Of a stretch of DNA of 64,000 nucleotides, positions 45,846-54,372 are shown in pieces. The notes under the pieces were generated by a model. It ran no database searches. It was not told the origin of the DNA and was given only the letters and a program-made list of their open reading frames with translations. Numbering within the stretch: the stretch's first letter is position 1; each line of letters opens with the position of its first letter. Position numbers and translations under genes: made by a program. Source of the stretch: JBEVOS01 sp044226655 (GTDB lineage Bacteria > Pseudomonadota > Alphaproteobacteria > Caulobacterales > Aquidulcibacteraceae); assembly GCA_044226655.1 (NCBI GenBank), contig JBGAGO010000003.1, positions 186,001 through 250,000 on the forward strand, read 5' to 3'.

Positions 45846-46427
45846 CTATTCGGTCAGGCCATGCGCGCGCAAATCCGCCATCGCGGCGTCGCCACATTGC
45901 GTGAAGATCGCCTGAACGTCGGGCGATTGCTGACCGTCGCGACCGACCTGTATGACGAGATTGCCGAACTTGACGATCTCCGGCCGTGTCATGACTTGCT
46001 GCGCCCAAGCGCGCTCGTCGGCGGGCGGCAAATTCGGCGAGCTCTGCAGGGTCGCCACGAAGAACATGAGGCGCGGATAGTCGCCGCCTTCGTAGAACAC
46101 GTCGAGCCGTTCGATTTCGGCGTCGGTCATCTGCGCATCGACGGCGGCGGTCAGCATGCGGTGCGCCAAGGCGTCCTGGCGTTCGCCGAGGCAGGAAATC
46201 ATGCCCGCAAAGCTCGCCTCGATGTCGGCGGCGCGATCGGGATGCGCCGCAAGCAGCCGCGTGCGCAGCGCCTGATAGGCCGGCGCCGCGTCGAGCGTGA
46301 TGGCGCGTTGGCGTGGCGGGATCGCAGCGTCGAGCCGGCTGAGGAGCGCCTGCCGCTCGGGCGTTTGCGCAAAGGCCGCGCCGCACAGGGCCGCCGCGCT
46401 GCACAAGATCGCTGCGATAATTTTCAT
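45846..46427 (-). CDS. Secreted protein of unknown function (DUF2059-like)
   Basis: The 193-aa protein has a signal peptide (MKIIAAILCSAAALCGAAFA) and a helical periplasmic region. The segment DAEIERLDVFYEGGDYPRLM recalls the FYxSPxG helix of DUF2059 proteins, but the match is weak. Two Cys (in MISCLGE and TQCGDA) could form a disulfide. It sits opposite to, and between, two acyl-CoA dehydrogenase genes with a 3-bp gap to the first stop, so no operon link is evident. Confidence 0.65.
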   Translation of the reverse strand: MKIIAAILCSAAALCGAAFAQTPERQALLSRLDAAIPPRQRAITLDAAPAYQALRTRLLAAHPDRAADIEASFAGMISCLGERQDALAHRMLTAAVDAQMTDAEIERLDVFYEGGDYPRLMFFVATLQSSPNLPPADERAWAQQVMTRPEIVKFGNLVIQVGRDGQQSPDVQAIFTQCGDAAMADLRAHGLTE

Positions 46428-46503
46428 AAGCGCCCCGCGCCGCCGTCCCGGCATGTTGCACAATCCAGGCGCCAGCGCCACGCTACGGTTTAGGGAGAAG
46501 ATC

Positions 46504-47739
46504 ATGGACTTCAACGATACGGCCGAAGAAGCGCAATTCCGCAGCGAAGTGCGCGCATGGCTCACCAAGACGGTGCCCGTCAAAGGCGGCGCTGCGACGC
46601 GCGTCGAGGTGACGGCGGAAGATCGCGAAGGGCTGAAGGCCGCGAAAGCCTATCAGGCCAAGAAGGCGGAGGCGGGCTTTGTCGGCCTCTCTTGGCCGAA
46701 GAGCTGGGGCGGCAAGGAATTGCCGCCGATCTACAATGTCATCTTTGGCCAGGAAGAATCCAAATTCGAAGCCGCGAGCGGCCCGTTCGCCATCGGCCTC
46801 GGCATGTGCATCCCGACGTTGATGACGTTCGCGAGTGACGAGCAGAAGCAACGCTACGCGCCGCCGGCTTTGCGCGGCGAGGAAATCTGGTGCCAGCTCT
46901 TCTCCGAACCGGGCGCGGGCTCAGATGTCGCGGGCCTCAAGACGAAGGCCGAACGCGATGGCGATGATTGGATCATCAACGGCCAGAAAGTGTGGACCTC
47001 CGGCGCGCATTATTCGGATTACGGCATCCTGCTCGTGCGCACCAATCCCGAGAAGGAAAAGCACAAGGGCCTCACCATGTTCTTCCTGAGCATGAAGACG
47101 CCTGGCGTCGAGGTGCGGCCGATCCACCAGATGAGCGGCGGCTCCAATTTCAATGAGGTCTATTTCACGGACGTGCGCATTCCCGATGCGCAGCGCCTGG
47201 GCGAGGTGGGCGCGGGCTGGAACGTCGCGCTCGTCACGCTGATGAATGAGCGCCTCGCCGTCGGCGGCTCGAACGGGCCCGAATATGGCGAGATCATCGA
47301 ATTGGCGCGCCGCACGCCGTCGCCCACGGGCAAGGGTTCGCTGCTGCAGGATCAAGCCTTCCGCGAACGCATCGCCGATTGGTATGTCAGCGCGGAGGGG
47401 TACAATCTCGGCAAGTTCCGGACGATGACGGCGCTGTCGAAAGGGCAGACGCCGGGGCCGGAAGCGTCGATCGGCAAAATCCTCAACGCCTCGCGCCTGC
47501 AGGACATCTGCAATGCCGGCATCGAGGCGGAGGATCATTACGGCATCATCGCCGATCCCGCGCTCGCGCCGATGGAGGCGATGTTCCAGCAATCCTATAT
47601 GTGGGCGCCGGGCCTGCGCATTGCGGGCGGCACGGACGAAATCCTGCGCAACATCATCGCCGAGCGCGTGCTCGGCCTGCCGCAGGACGTGCGCGTCGAT
47701 AAGGGCGTCGCCTACAAGGATTTGCCGACCGGGCGCTGA
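46504..47739 (+). CDS. Acyl-CoA dehydrogenase (large, pimeloyl-type)
   Basis: The 411-aa flavoprotein has N-terminal FNDTAEEAQFRSEVRAWLTKTVP and the conserved FSEPGAGSDVAGLKTKAERDGDDWIINGQKVWTSGAHYSDY segment of the flavin-binding region. It ends GTDEILRNIIAERVLGLP. This form usually pairs with a shorter dehydrogenase, and one lies upstream at 44727. Together they may act as a heteromer on a branched or dicarboxylic acyl-CoA (inference). A strong terminator follows. Confidence 0.9.
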   Translation: MDFNDTAEEAQFRSEVRAWLTKTVPVKGGAATRVEVTAEDREGLKAAKAYQAKKAEAGFVGLSWPKSWGGKELPPIYNVIFGQEESKFEAASGPFAIGLGMCIPTLMTFASDEQKQRYAPPALRGEEIWCQLFSEPGAGSDVAGLKTKAERDGDDWIINGQKVWTSGAHYSDYGILLVRTNPEKEKHKGLTMFFLSMKTPGVEVRPIHQMSGGSNFNEVYFTDVRIPDAQRLGEVGAGWNVALVTLMNERLAVGGSNGPEYGEIIELARRTPSPTGKGSLLQDQAFRERIADWYVSAEGYNLGKFRTMTALSKGQTPGPEASIGKILNASRLQDICNAGIEAEDHYGIIADPALAPMEAMFQQSYMWAPGLRIAGGTDEILRNIIAERVLGLPQDVRVDKGVAYKDLPTGR

Positions 47740-47755
47740 GCGCCGGACGCAATTA

Positions 47756-47791
47756 AAAGGCGCTGCATGCAAGAGCGTGCAGCGCCTTTTC
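47756..47791. terminator. Rho-independent terminator, probably bidirectional
   Basis: A perfect 13-bp stem (AAAAGGCGCTGCA with TGCAGCGCCTTTT, 47756-47768 and 47779-47791) and a 10-base loop follow the dehydrogenase stop by 16 bases. A-run and T-run on both sides allow it to end the dehydrogenase transcript and the convergent entericidin-like gene. Confidence 0.92.
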
Positions 47792-47807
47792 TTTGTCGAA
47801 CGATGCG

Positions 47808-47996
47808 TTACGGCGTGTTGGGATTGCCGTCGTGCATGTCGTGCTGCGTTTCCTTGGCGGCGTTCGACACCGCGCTGCCGGTGGCCTGCACGTCCTGGCC
47901 CACGCCGCGCATCGTGTTGCAGGCCGTGAGACCTGTCATCGCGGTCATCGCCAAGAGAAGGGCGAGCGAAACAGCCTTGCGGTTGCGCACGGTCAT
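47808..47996 (-). CDS. Entericidin EcnA/B-like lipoprotein
   Basis: The 62-aa lipoprotein begins MTVRNRKAVSLALLLAMTAM and ends its signal at the lipobox LTAC. The mature part CNTMRGVGQDVQATGSAVSNAAKE is the hallmark of the entericidin family of small envelope lipoproteins. ATG 47996 has AGGGAGA upstream. Only one copy is present here, so a toxin/antidote pair as in enterobacteria is not visible. It shares the terminator with the convergent dehydrogenase. Confidence 0.85.
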   Translation of the reverse strand: MTVRNRKAVSLALLLAMTAMTGLTACNTMRGVGQDVQATGSAVSNAAKETQHDMHDGNPNTP

Positions 47997-48073
47997 CGAA
48001 ATCTCCCTGAAATGCATCGGCGCGCGGCGCGCCATTGTTGGGAAAACGCCGATATGCGCGGCTGGTTCCGCCT

Positions 48074-49462
48074 TCAGCGGGCTGTGAAGGTATCCTTGAA
48101 GCGCTCGCGCAGCAGGTTCTTCTGCACCTTGCCCATCGCGTTGCGCGGCAAATCATCGACGAAGAACACGCGCTTGGGCGCTTTGAACGCCGCCAATTGG
48201 GTGCGCGCCGCCGCGATCATCGCCGCCTCCTCGCCGTCGCCGATCACGACGGCCACCACGCCTTCGCCGAAATCAGGATGCGCCACGCCGATCACGGCGC
48301 TTTCGGTGACGCCCAGCATTTCGTCGAGCACCAATTCGATCTCTTTCGGATAGACGTTGTAGCCGCCGGAAATGATGAGGTCCTTGGCGCGGCCCGAAAT
48401 CCAGACGCGGCCGTCCTCGTCCTGGCGGCCGACATCGCCCGTGATGAAATAACCGTCGCGCGTGAAATCCTCCGCCGTCTTCTCCGGATTGCGCCAATAG
48501 CCGGAAAACACGCTCGGCCCCTTGATCTCGATGACCTCGTTCGCGTTCACGCGCAAATCGACGCCCGGCAGCGGATAGCCGACGCTGCCGGCGAGCCGCG
48601 CGCCATCGAGCGGATTGCTCGTGATGATTACGGCCTCGGACATGCCATAGCGTTCGAGAATGCGCTGGCCGGTGCGTGTTTCGAATTCGGCGAAGGTGGA
48701 GGGCAGCAGCGGCGCCGAGCCCGAGATGAAGAGGCGCATGTGCTGACTCGCCGCGCGCGTGAACGCCGGATTGGCGAGGAGGCGCGTGTAGAAGGTCGGC
48801 ACGCCCATCATCACGCTGGCGCGCGGCAGGGCCGCCAGCACGGCGTCGTCGTCAAACTTATCCAGCCACAGCATCGGCGCGCCGGAGAGGAAAGCGCAAT
48901 GCATCGCGACGAAGAGTCCGTGCACGTGGAAGATCGGCAGCGCGTGCAGCAGCACGTCGTGTTCGGAAAAGCCCCAGGCCCGATGCAGCGCGCGCGCGTT
49001 TTCCGCCAGATTGCCGTGGCTCAGCATCGCGCCCTTAGAGCGGCCCGTCGTGCCGCTGGTGTAGATGATCGAGGCGAGATCGGCGTCGGCGCGCGGCGCG
49101 CTTTCTTCCAGCGGTGCGAGCGCCGCCGCTTCACGCGCCAGGGCGACGGCGTCGCGCACGAACAGTTTCGGCTCGCAATCCTGCTGGAAATAGGCGAGCT
49201 CGGCTTCGGTGTAGGCGGTGTTGAGCGGCGCGAAGACGGCGCCGATCTTCAGCGTCGCCAGATAGAGCATCGCGCAATCCGCGCTCTTCGGCGCCTGCAC
49301 CAGCACGCGGTCGTCTGGTTCGACGCCCTTGGCGCGCAGCAGCGTCGCGATCCGGCCCGCGCCGGCGGCGACATCGCGATAGGTGAGCGTGCGCGCCTTT
49401 TCGATGAAGCAGGGCGCATCGGGGCGGAAGCCTGCGGCCAGCACGTCGTAGAGATTGGCCAT
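48074..49462 (-). CDS. Acyl-CoA synthetase, malonyl-CoA synthetase (MatB)-like
   Basis: The 462-aa ANL-superfamily ligase contains the P-loop-like IIYTSGTTGRSKGAM, the MatB-type MMGVPTFYTRLLA, a core A5 motif ERYGMSEAVIITSNPLDG (MatB usually has GMTE), the A8 hinge GRAKDLIISGGYNVYPKEIE and the catalytic Lys in RNAMGKVQKN. It would activate malonate, or a similar small acid, with ATP and CoA. It overlaps the upstream Hsp70-like gene by one base (TGATG), so both are coupled. It is somewhat shorter than typical MatB (about 500). Confidence 0.82.
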   Translation of the reverse strand: MANLYDVLAAGFRPDAPCFIEKARTLTYRDVAAGAGRIATLLRAKGVEPDDRVLVQAPKSADCAMLYLATLKIGAVFAPLNTAYTEAELAYFQQDCEPKLFVRDAVALAREAAALAPLEESAPRADADLASIIYTSGTTGRSKGAMLSHGNLAENARALHRAWGFSEHDVLLHALPIFHVHGLFVAMHCAFLSGAPMLWLDKFDDDAVLAALPRASVMMGVPTFYTRLLANPAFTRAASQHMRLFISGSAPLLPSTFAEFETRTGQRILERYGMSEAVIITSNPLDGARLAGSVGYPLPGVDLRVNANEVIEIKGPSVFSGYWRNPEKTAEDFTRDGYFITGDVGRQDEDGRVWISGRAKDLIISGGYNVYPKEIELVLDEMLGVTESAVIGVAHPDFGEGVVAVVIGDGEEAAMIAAARTQLAAFKAPKRVFFVDDLPRNAMGKVQKNLLRERFKDTFTAR

Positions 49463-50793
49463 CAGGCGTCGTCCGTTTCCGCTTCGCCGTCCGCGTCCGC
49501 CTCGTCGGGCGGCGCCGTCCAGGCGGAAACGTCCTCCTCGCGTGCGATCAGCGCAAGCCCGTAGGCGATCGAGACGAGCTGATCGCCGGTTTCGATTTTC
49601 GCTGGGCCGAAACGATCTTCGAACAGCGTGCGCACGGCGGGCACGAACGACGTGCCGCCGGTGAGAAATACTTTGTCGATCTCCCCTTCGCCCAACGCGG
49701 CGATCTTCAAAGCCCGGTCCACACAAGCGCCGATTTCCGCCAGATCGCCCGCGATCCAGGCTTCGAAATCTGCGCGCGTCAGCCGCTTTTCCAAATCGAC
49801 GCCGCCGAAATGGAAGCCCAGCATCACCTCGTCCTGATGGCTGAGCGCCGTCTTCGCATCGGAGACGGCGCGGTACATCGCATAGCCCGCATCGGCGTCG
49901 AGAAAACGCAGAAACGCCTCGATGCGCTCGGGCGAGAGGCTTTGCGCCGCCAGCCGCTGCAATTCCCGATAATCGCGCGTGTGGCGCATGATCGAGAGCT
50001 GGTTCCAACGCGCGAATTTGGAAAAATACGCGTTGGGCACGGGCAGAACCTTGCCCCAGGAATTGTAATACGAGCCCTTGCCGAAATGCGGTGAGATCAA
50101 ATGGTCGATGATGCGATAATCGAACGCATCGCCCGCGATCCCCACGCCCGTCTGCGCGAGCGGTGCAAAGCTGAGGCCTGACGCGGACGGCGAGAACCGC
50201 ACAATCGAAAAATCGCTGGTGCCGCCGCCGAAATCGGCGACCAGAATGGTGGCGTCCCGCTTGAGCCGCTGCGCGAAGAAATAGGCCGCCGCCACCGGCT
50301 CGTAGACGTGGTGGATGTCTTCGAAGCCCAGCCGCGTCAGCGCCGCCTCATAGCGCGTGCGCGCGAGGTTCGCATCCGGCCGCGCGCCCGCGAAGCGCAC
50401 CGGCCGGCCCATCACGACGCGTTTCGGAAACGGCTGGCCAGTGTGGGCCGCGTATTTCTGGAGAAACGTCGCCAGCAAGTCCTCGAACGCATAGGCGCGC
50501 CCATAAATGCCCGTATCGGTGAAGAGGCGGCTCGCCGCGAACGTCTTGAAGCTCTGGATGAAGCGGCAATCGCCGCCGAGTTCGAGGAATTGATCGATCG
50601 CCCAAGGGCCGGCTTCGGCCTCATGGCGGCGCAAATCCTCGTCGAAATCCTTCCAGAAGCACAGCACCGAGCGGAAGGCGCTTTGCGCCGCATTGGCGTG
50701 CGTGAACGCAAGCGCGCGCGCCTCGCCCTCGGACCCCGCCACCGTGGCGACAGTGTTGGTCGTGCCGAAATCGAGCCCGATCGAGGCGGTCAT
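49462..50793 (-). CDS. Hsp70 family protein, YegD-like
   Basis: The 443-aa protein has an actin/Hsp70 ATPase fold and no substrate-binding domain: the phosphate-1 motif IGLDFGTTNTVATVA, phosphate-2 LVADFGGGTSDFSIVRF, and the adenosine motif VFLTGGTSFVPAVRTLFEDRFG. YegD proteins are truncated Hsp70 relatives of unknown client. ATG 50793 starts directly before the first motif. The link by TGATG to a MatB-like ligase is unusual and suggests a functional tie, which remains inference. Confidence 0.88.
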   Translation of the reverse strand: MTASIGLDFGTTNTVATVAGSEGEARALAFTHANAAQSAFRSVLCFWKDFDEDLRRHEAEAGPWAIDQFLELGGDCRFIQSFKTFAASRLFTDTGIYGRAYAFEDLLATFLQKYAAHTGQPFPKRVVMGRPVRFAGARPDANLARTRYEAALTRLGFEDIHHVYEPVAAAYFFAQRLKRDATILVADFGGGTSDFSIVRFSPSASGLSFAPLAQTGVGIAGDAFDYRIIDHLISPHFGKGSYYNSWGKVLPVPNAYFSKFARWNQLSIMRHTRDYRELQRLAAQSLSPERIEAFLRFLDADAGYAMYRAVSDAKTALSHQDEVMLGFHFGGVDLEKRLTRADFEAWIAGDLAEIGACVDRALKIAALGEGEIDKVFLTGGTSFVPAVRTLFEDRFGPAKIETGDQLVSIAYGLALIAREEDVSAWTAPPDEADADGEAETDDA

Positions 50794-50945
50794 GGCGGCG
50801 CTCGCTGAGAGAGGGGCCCGCCCGCGGCGGGGCGCGCCTTCTATCGCCGGCCTGCGCGCCCTGCAACCAGTTTTTCTCGCCGCGCCCAGGTGACGTGCGC
50901 GTTCTGCGCCGCCATTCAGGAGGGCAAAACGAGGAGGCGCGCACG

Positions 50946-52064
50946 ATGGCGTTCAATGGGCTGGGCATGAATCTGGGCGCGCTGTCGCGCCTGTCGGATG
51001 CGGAGACGCGCTCGATCTCGCCGGAGAATTTCACCGGCGAGAAGGGCAAGGGCGGGACGTCGATCGACGGGCCGGCGGCGAATGCGGCGCGCGGGCTCGG
51101 CCAGGGCTGGAAAGTTTCGCCCTATGTCATCATCCCGCCGGGCGAGACGTTCGAACTCGCCAATATCGAAGGCCAAGGCGCCATTCAGCAAATCTGGATG
51201 ACGCTGGCGCGCGGCAAATGGCGCTTTTCGATTCTGCGCGCCTATTGGGACGATCAGGAGCAGCCCTCGATCGAAACGCCGGCGGGCGATTTCTTCTGCG
51301 TGGGCTGGGAGGAGTTCGCGCAAGTCTCAGCGCTGCCGGTCAGCGTCAATCCCGGGCGCGCATTCAATTGTTTTTGGGAAATGCCGTTCCGCAAGCGCGC
51401 GCGCTTCACGATGCAGAATCTCGCCGATGAGCCGCTCGTGGTCTATTACCAGATCAATTACACGCTCACCGCCGTGCCGGAAGAATGCGCCTATTTCCAC
51501 GCGCAATTCCGCCGCGTGAATCCGCTGCCCTATAAGGACGTCTACACCATTCTCGATGGCGTCAGCGGGCAGGGCCATTATGCCGGCGTCTACATGGCTT
51601 GGGGCGTCAACAATGCCGGCTGGTGGGGCGAGGGCGAGATCAAATTCTATCTCGACGGCGATAAGGATTTCCCGACCATTTGCGGCACGGGCACGGAGGA
51701 TTATTTCTGCGGCGCCTATGATTTCGATCCGGCCATCGGCAAGCGCATTTCCGGCGACCGCGACGCGGTTTCGCACTATCAGGAATTCACCACGCCGTTC
51801 GCGGGCCTGCCGCAAGTGTTGCGGCCGGATGGCGTCTATCGCTCGCAGACGCGCTTTGGCATGTACCGCTTCCACGTCATGGATCCGGTGCGCTTCAAGC
51901 GCGATCTGCGCATCACGATCCAGGCGCTCGGCTGGCGCACGCACCGCGACCGCCAATATCTTCCGCTGCAGGACGACATCGCATCGTGCGCGTTCTGGTA
52001 TCAGACCTTGCCCACCGCGCCGTTCCCGCCGCTGCCGGAGCGGGATTTTCTGGAGGTGATTTGA
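50946..52064 (+). CDS. Glycoside hydrolase family 172 (DUF2961) protein
   Basis: The 372-aa protein matches DUF2961, now GH172, whose members act on difructose anhydrides and arabinan/arabinofuranosides. The typical parts are FANIEGQGAIQQIWMT-like (ELANIEGQGAIQQIWMT), LRAYWDDQEQPSIETPAGDFF, and the catalytic-area motif ICGTGTEDYFCGAYDF with Glu. There is no signal peptide, so it acts in the cytosol or is exported in another way. It is a single gene with its own GAGGAG ribosome-binding site and no sugar transporter nearby. The substrate is not predictable from sequence alone. Confidence 0.87.
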   Translation: MAFNGLGMNLGALSRLSDAETRSISPENFTGEKGKGGTSIDGPAANAARGLGQGWKVSPYVIIPPGETFELANIEGQGAIQQIWMTLARGKWRFSILRAYWDDQEQPSIETPAGDFFCVGWEEFAQVSALPVSVNPGRAFNCFWEMPFRKRARFTMQNLADEPLVVYYQINYTLTAVPEECAYFHAQFRRVNPLPYKDVYTILDGVSGQGHYAGVYMAWGVNNAGWWGEGEIKFYLDGDKDFPTICGTGTEDYFCGAYDFDPAIGKRISGDRDAVSHYQEFTTPFAGLPQVLRPDGVYRSQTRFGMYRFHVMDPVRFKRDLRITIQALGWRTHRDRQYLPLQDDIASCAFWYQTLPTAPFPPLPERDFLEVI

Positions 52065-52088
52065 GCGCCGATCATGCGGCGCGCGTCG

Positions 52089-52250
52089 CCCCTCTCCCCT
52101 TGTGGGAGAGGGCATGCCGTGCGCGCCGCCGCCGTTTTCGCAAACGTGGGTGAGGGGTGTCGGCGCAATCCTTTGATGGTCGGCGCAGTCACCCCTCATC
52201 CGTCATCGCCTTTGGCGATGACACCTTCTCCCACAAGGGGAGAAGGACGA
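52089..52250. repeat. Family B repeat between the GH172 gene and the SDR gene
   Basis: The left hairpin CCCCTCTCCCCTTGTGGGAG and right hairpin CCTTCTCCCACAAGGGGAGA bracket GTGAGGGGTG and CACCCCTCAT, giving the same layout as the element at 17347-17498. It fills the convergent gap and could end transcription from either side. Confidence 0.9.
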
Positions 52251-52260
52251 TGGTGTCCCG

Positions 52261-52938
52261 CTACACGCGCCCGGTGATTGGGATGAGCGCGCCGGTGATG
52301 GCGCTGGCGTCTTCGCTGAGGAGGAAGAGAATCGCCGCCGCCAATTCGTCGGTCTGCACCCAGCTCGAGAAGTCCGCCTTGGGCATGTCGGCGCGGTTGG
52401 CCGGCGTGTCGAGGATCGAGGGCAGCAGCGCGTTGACCCGCACCTTGCCTTTGAGCTCTTCCGCCAGGCTTTCGGTCAGCTTGTGCACGCCCGCTTTGGC
52501 CGCCGCATAAGCGCCCATGCCCGCGCTGGCGCGCAGCGCGCCATTGGCGCCGATGTTCACGATCGCGGCCGCATCGCTCTTGAGAAGCAGAGGCAACGCC
52601 GCGCGCGTCGCGGTCGCGGCGGTCTTCACATTGATCGCGTACATTCGGTCCCACGCGTCGGGCGCGCCATCGGCCAGGGTCTGCCACACGAAGCCGCCGG
52701 CGATGTTGGCCAGGCCATCGAGCCCGCCAAGCTTTTCCGCGACCGCCGCCATCGCGCGCGCCGCCGCCGCCTCATCCGTGAGATTGACGCCGGGTAGGAC
52801 GAGATCCGCCTCAAGCGCTGACGGCGCCTGTGCGCTCGCGTCGAGCGCGGCGACCTGAAGCCCGCGCCCGCGGGCCTTCTGCACCAGCGCACGGCCCGCC
52901 GCGCCGAACGCGCCCGTCACTGCGATCACCCGCGCCAT
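52261..52938 (-). CDS. Short-chain dehydrogenase/reductase family protein
   Basis: This 225-aa Rossmann protein has the cofactor motif VTGAFGAAGRAL (TGxxGxxG spacing, more typical of extended SDRs), the NIAGGF segment in place of NNAG, and YxxxK in GAYAAAKAGVHKL. The residue about 13 positions before the Tyr, normally the catalytic Ser, is Ala/Asn (NIGANGALRASAGMGAY). It may therefore be weakly active, or have a shifted Ser, or bind NAD without classic chemistry. The start ATG 52938 seems natural. Confidence 0.82.
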   Translation of the reverse strand: MARVIAVTGAFGAAGRALVQKARGRGLQVAALDASAQAPSALEADLVLPGVNLTDEAAAARAMAAVAEKLGGLDGLANIAGGFVWQTLADGAPDAWDRMYAINVKTAATATRAALPLLLKSDAAAIVNIGANGALRASAGMGAYAAAKAGVHKLTESLAEELKGKVRVNALLPSILDTPANRADMPKADFSSWVQTDELAAAILFLLSEDASAITGALIPITGRV

Positions 52939-53235
52939 CGCTGCTCCTTCATCGCCGCCGTTTGCGTACGCCGGCGCCGCTTGGCGGGCCAGCGCGAACT
53001 TTCGCGTGATGCGCGAATGGCGTGCGCCGCTTTTGGCGCCTTGCCGTAACGAAGGGGCCGGTCTATCCCGCCGCGCGCGTTGACGTGCGCGTGATGAGGC
53101 GCGGCCGAGGCCCCAACCCGGCCAGCGCGCGAAGAGGGTCTGGAACGCCTTGTCTTCCCATGCTTATTTCTCGGCGCGGCAGGTGGGTGCGGACGAAGGT
53201 CCGGCCCTGGCCCCGGCGCGAGGGAGCGATCGCTG
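52939..53235. other. Divergent intergenic region without recognised features
   Basis: These 297 bases lie between the starts of the SDR and GT2 genes. No open frame with family-like sequence, no hairpin with T-run and no clear palindrome was seen. It must hold the promoters of both genes. A GAGGGAG at 53220-53226 is the likely GT2 ribosome-binding site. Confidence 0.5.
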
Positions 53236-54372
53236 ATGCCGCTTTACGTACGGCCCATGCCGCCGCGCGCGCTTTCTGCGCTGAATTTGTCAGTTGAAGG
53301 CCGCGTCTGCGTGGCCATTCCCGCCCGCAACGAGGCCGAGCGCATCGGCGCCTGCCTCAAGGCGCTATTCCAGCAAACCACCGCCACGCCGTTCGACATC
53401 TTCGTGTTCGTCAACAACAGCGATGATGCGACGGCCGCGATCGTAGCGGAGATCGCGCGCGATGCGGCGCACGCCGTGCATCTGTGCGACGCGACGTTCC
53501 CGGCCTCCGAAACGCCTGCCGCGCACGCCCGCCGGCTTTCGGTGAATGGCGGCATGGAGATCGCCGGCGCCGATGGCGTCGTGCTGATGACGGATGCGGA
53601 TTCGATCGTCGATCCCGATTGGGTCGGCGCCAATCTCGCGGCGCTGGCCGAGGCCGACATCATCTGCGGCGCGATCTCGCCCGATCTGATGGAGAGCGTC
53701 AGCCTGCCCGAATATGTGCTGCAGCGCGGCGTCCAGGAATTCGCGATCGAACAGGCGCAATGCGAAACCGAATGCCTGCTGGACGATGTCTCCCATGATG
53801 CCTGGCCGCGTCATCGCACGGAGAGTGCGGCGAGCCTCGCGTGCACGACGCGCATGCTGCTTGCCGTCGATAGCGTGCCGATCGTGGAGCCGGGCGAGGA
53901 CAAGGAATTGGTGGCGCGTGTGCGGCGCGCCGGCGGGCGCGTGCGCCACAGCTACGCGGCGCGGGTTTCGACTTCGTGCCGCCTCGATGGCCGCGCGCGC
54001 GGCGGCTGGGCGGACGATCTGCACGAACGCGTGCATCGCCCCGATGCGCCGTGCCACGCCAATCTCGAACCTTCGCGCGATCATTTTCGGCGCACGGCGT
54101 TGCGCGCCGCGGTGCGGGCCGATTGGCCGCGCTTGCGTATCGACGCGTGGGCGTCGCGGCTACGAATCGCGCCCGATGCGCTCGAAGCCTGCCTCGGCGC
54201 CCCCAGTTTCGAAGCCGGCTGGGCCGAAATCGAGATGCTGAGCCCGCGCCTGGCCCGCCAGCGGATTGTCGCGGCCGATCTCGGCCTCGAAATCGCGCGC
54301 GCGCGCCGGCTGCTCGAACGCGCCCAGGCCGGCGTGCCGGCGCGCGACAGCGTCTCACGCTTGTTCGCTTAG
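53236..54372 (+). CDS. Glycosyltransferase family 2 protein
   Basis: The 378-aa soluble GT-A enzyme begins its domain at VCVAIPARNEAERIGACLKALFQQ. The nucleotide-sugar/metal DxD-like motif is MTDADSIVDPDW near residue 118 and the catalytic-base area is EPGEDKELVARVRRAGG. The C-terminal third is helical and unassigned. No membrane helix is present. Its stop overlaps by 4 bp the stop of the convergent flippase/deacetylase fusion gene, which suggests work on the same glycolipid or glycan (inference). Confidence 0.85.
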   Translation: MPLYVRPMPPRALSALNLSVEGRVCVAIPARNEAERIGACLKALFQQTTATPFDIFVFVNNSDDATAAIVAEIARDAAHAVHLCDATFPASETPAAHARRLSVNGGMEIAGADGVVLMTDADSIVDPDWVGANLAALAEADIICGAISPDLMESVSLPEYVLQRGVQEFAIEQAQCETECLLDDVSHDAWPRHRTESAASLACTTRMLLAVDSVPIVEPGEDKELVARVRRAGGRVRHSYAARVSTSCRLDGRARGGWADDLHERVHRPDAPCHANLEPSRDHFRRTALRAAVRADWPRLRIDAWASRLRIAPDALEACLGAPSFEAGWAEIEMLSPRLARQRIVAADLGLEIARARRLLERAQAGVPARDSVSRLFA

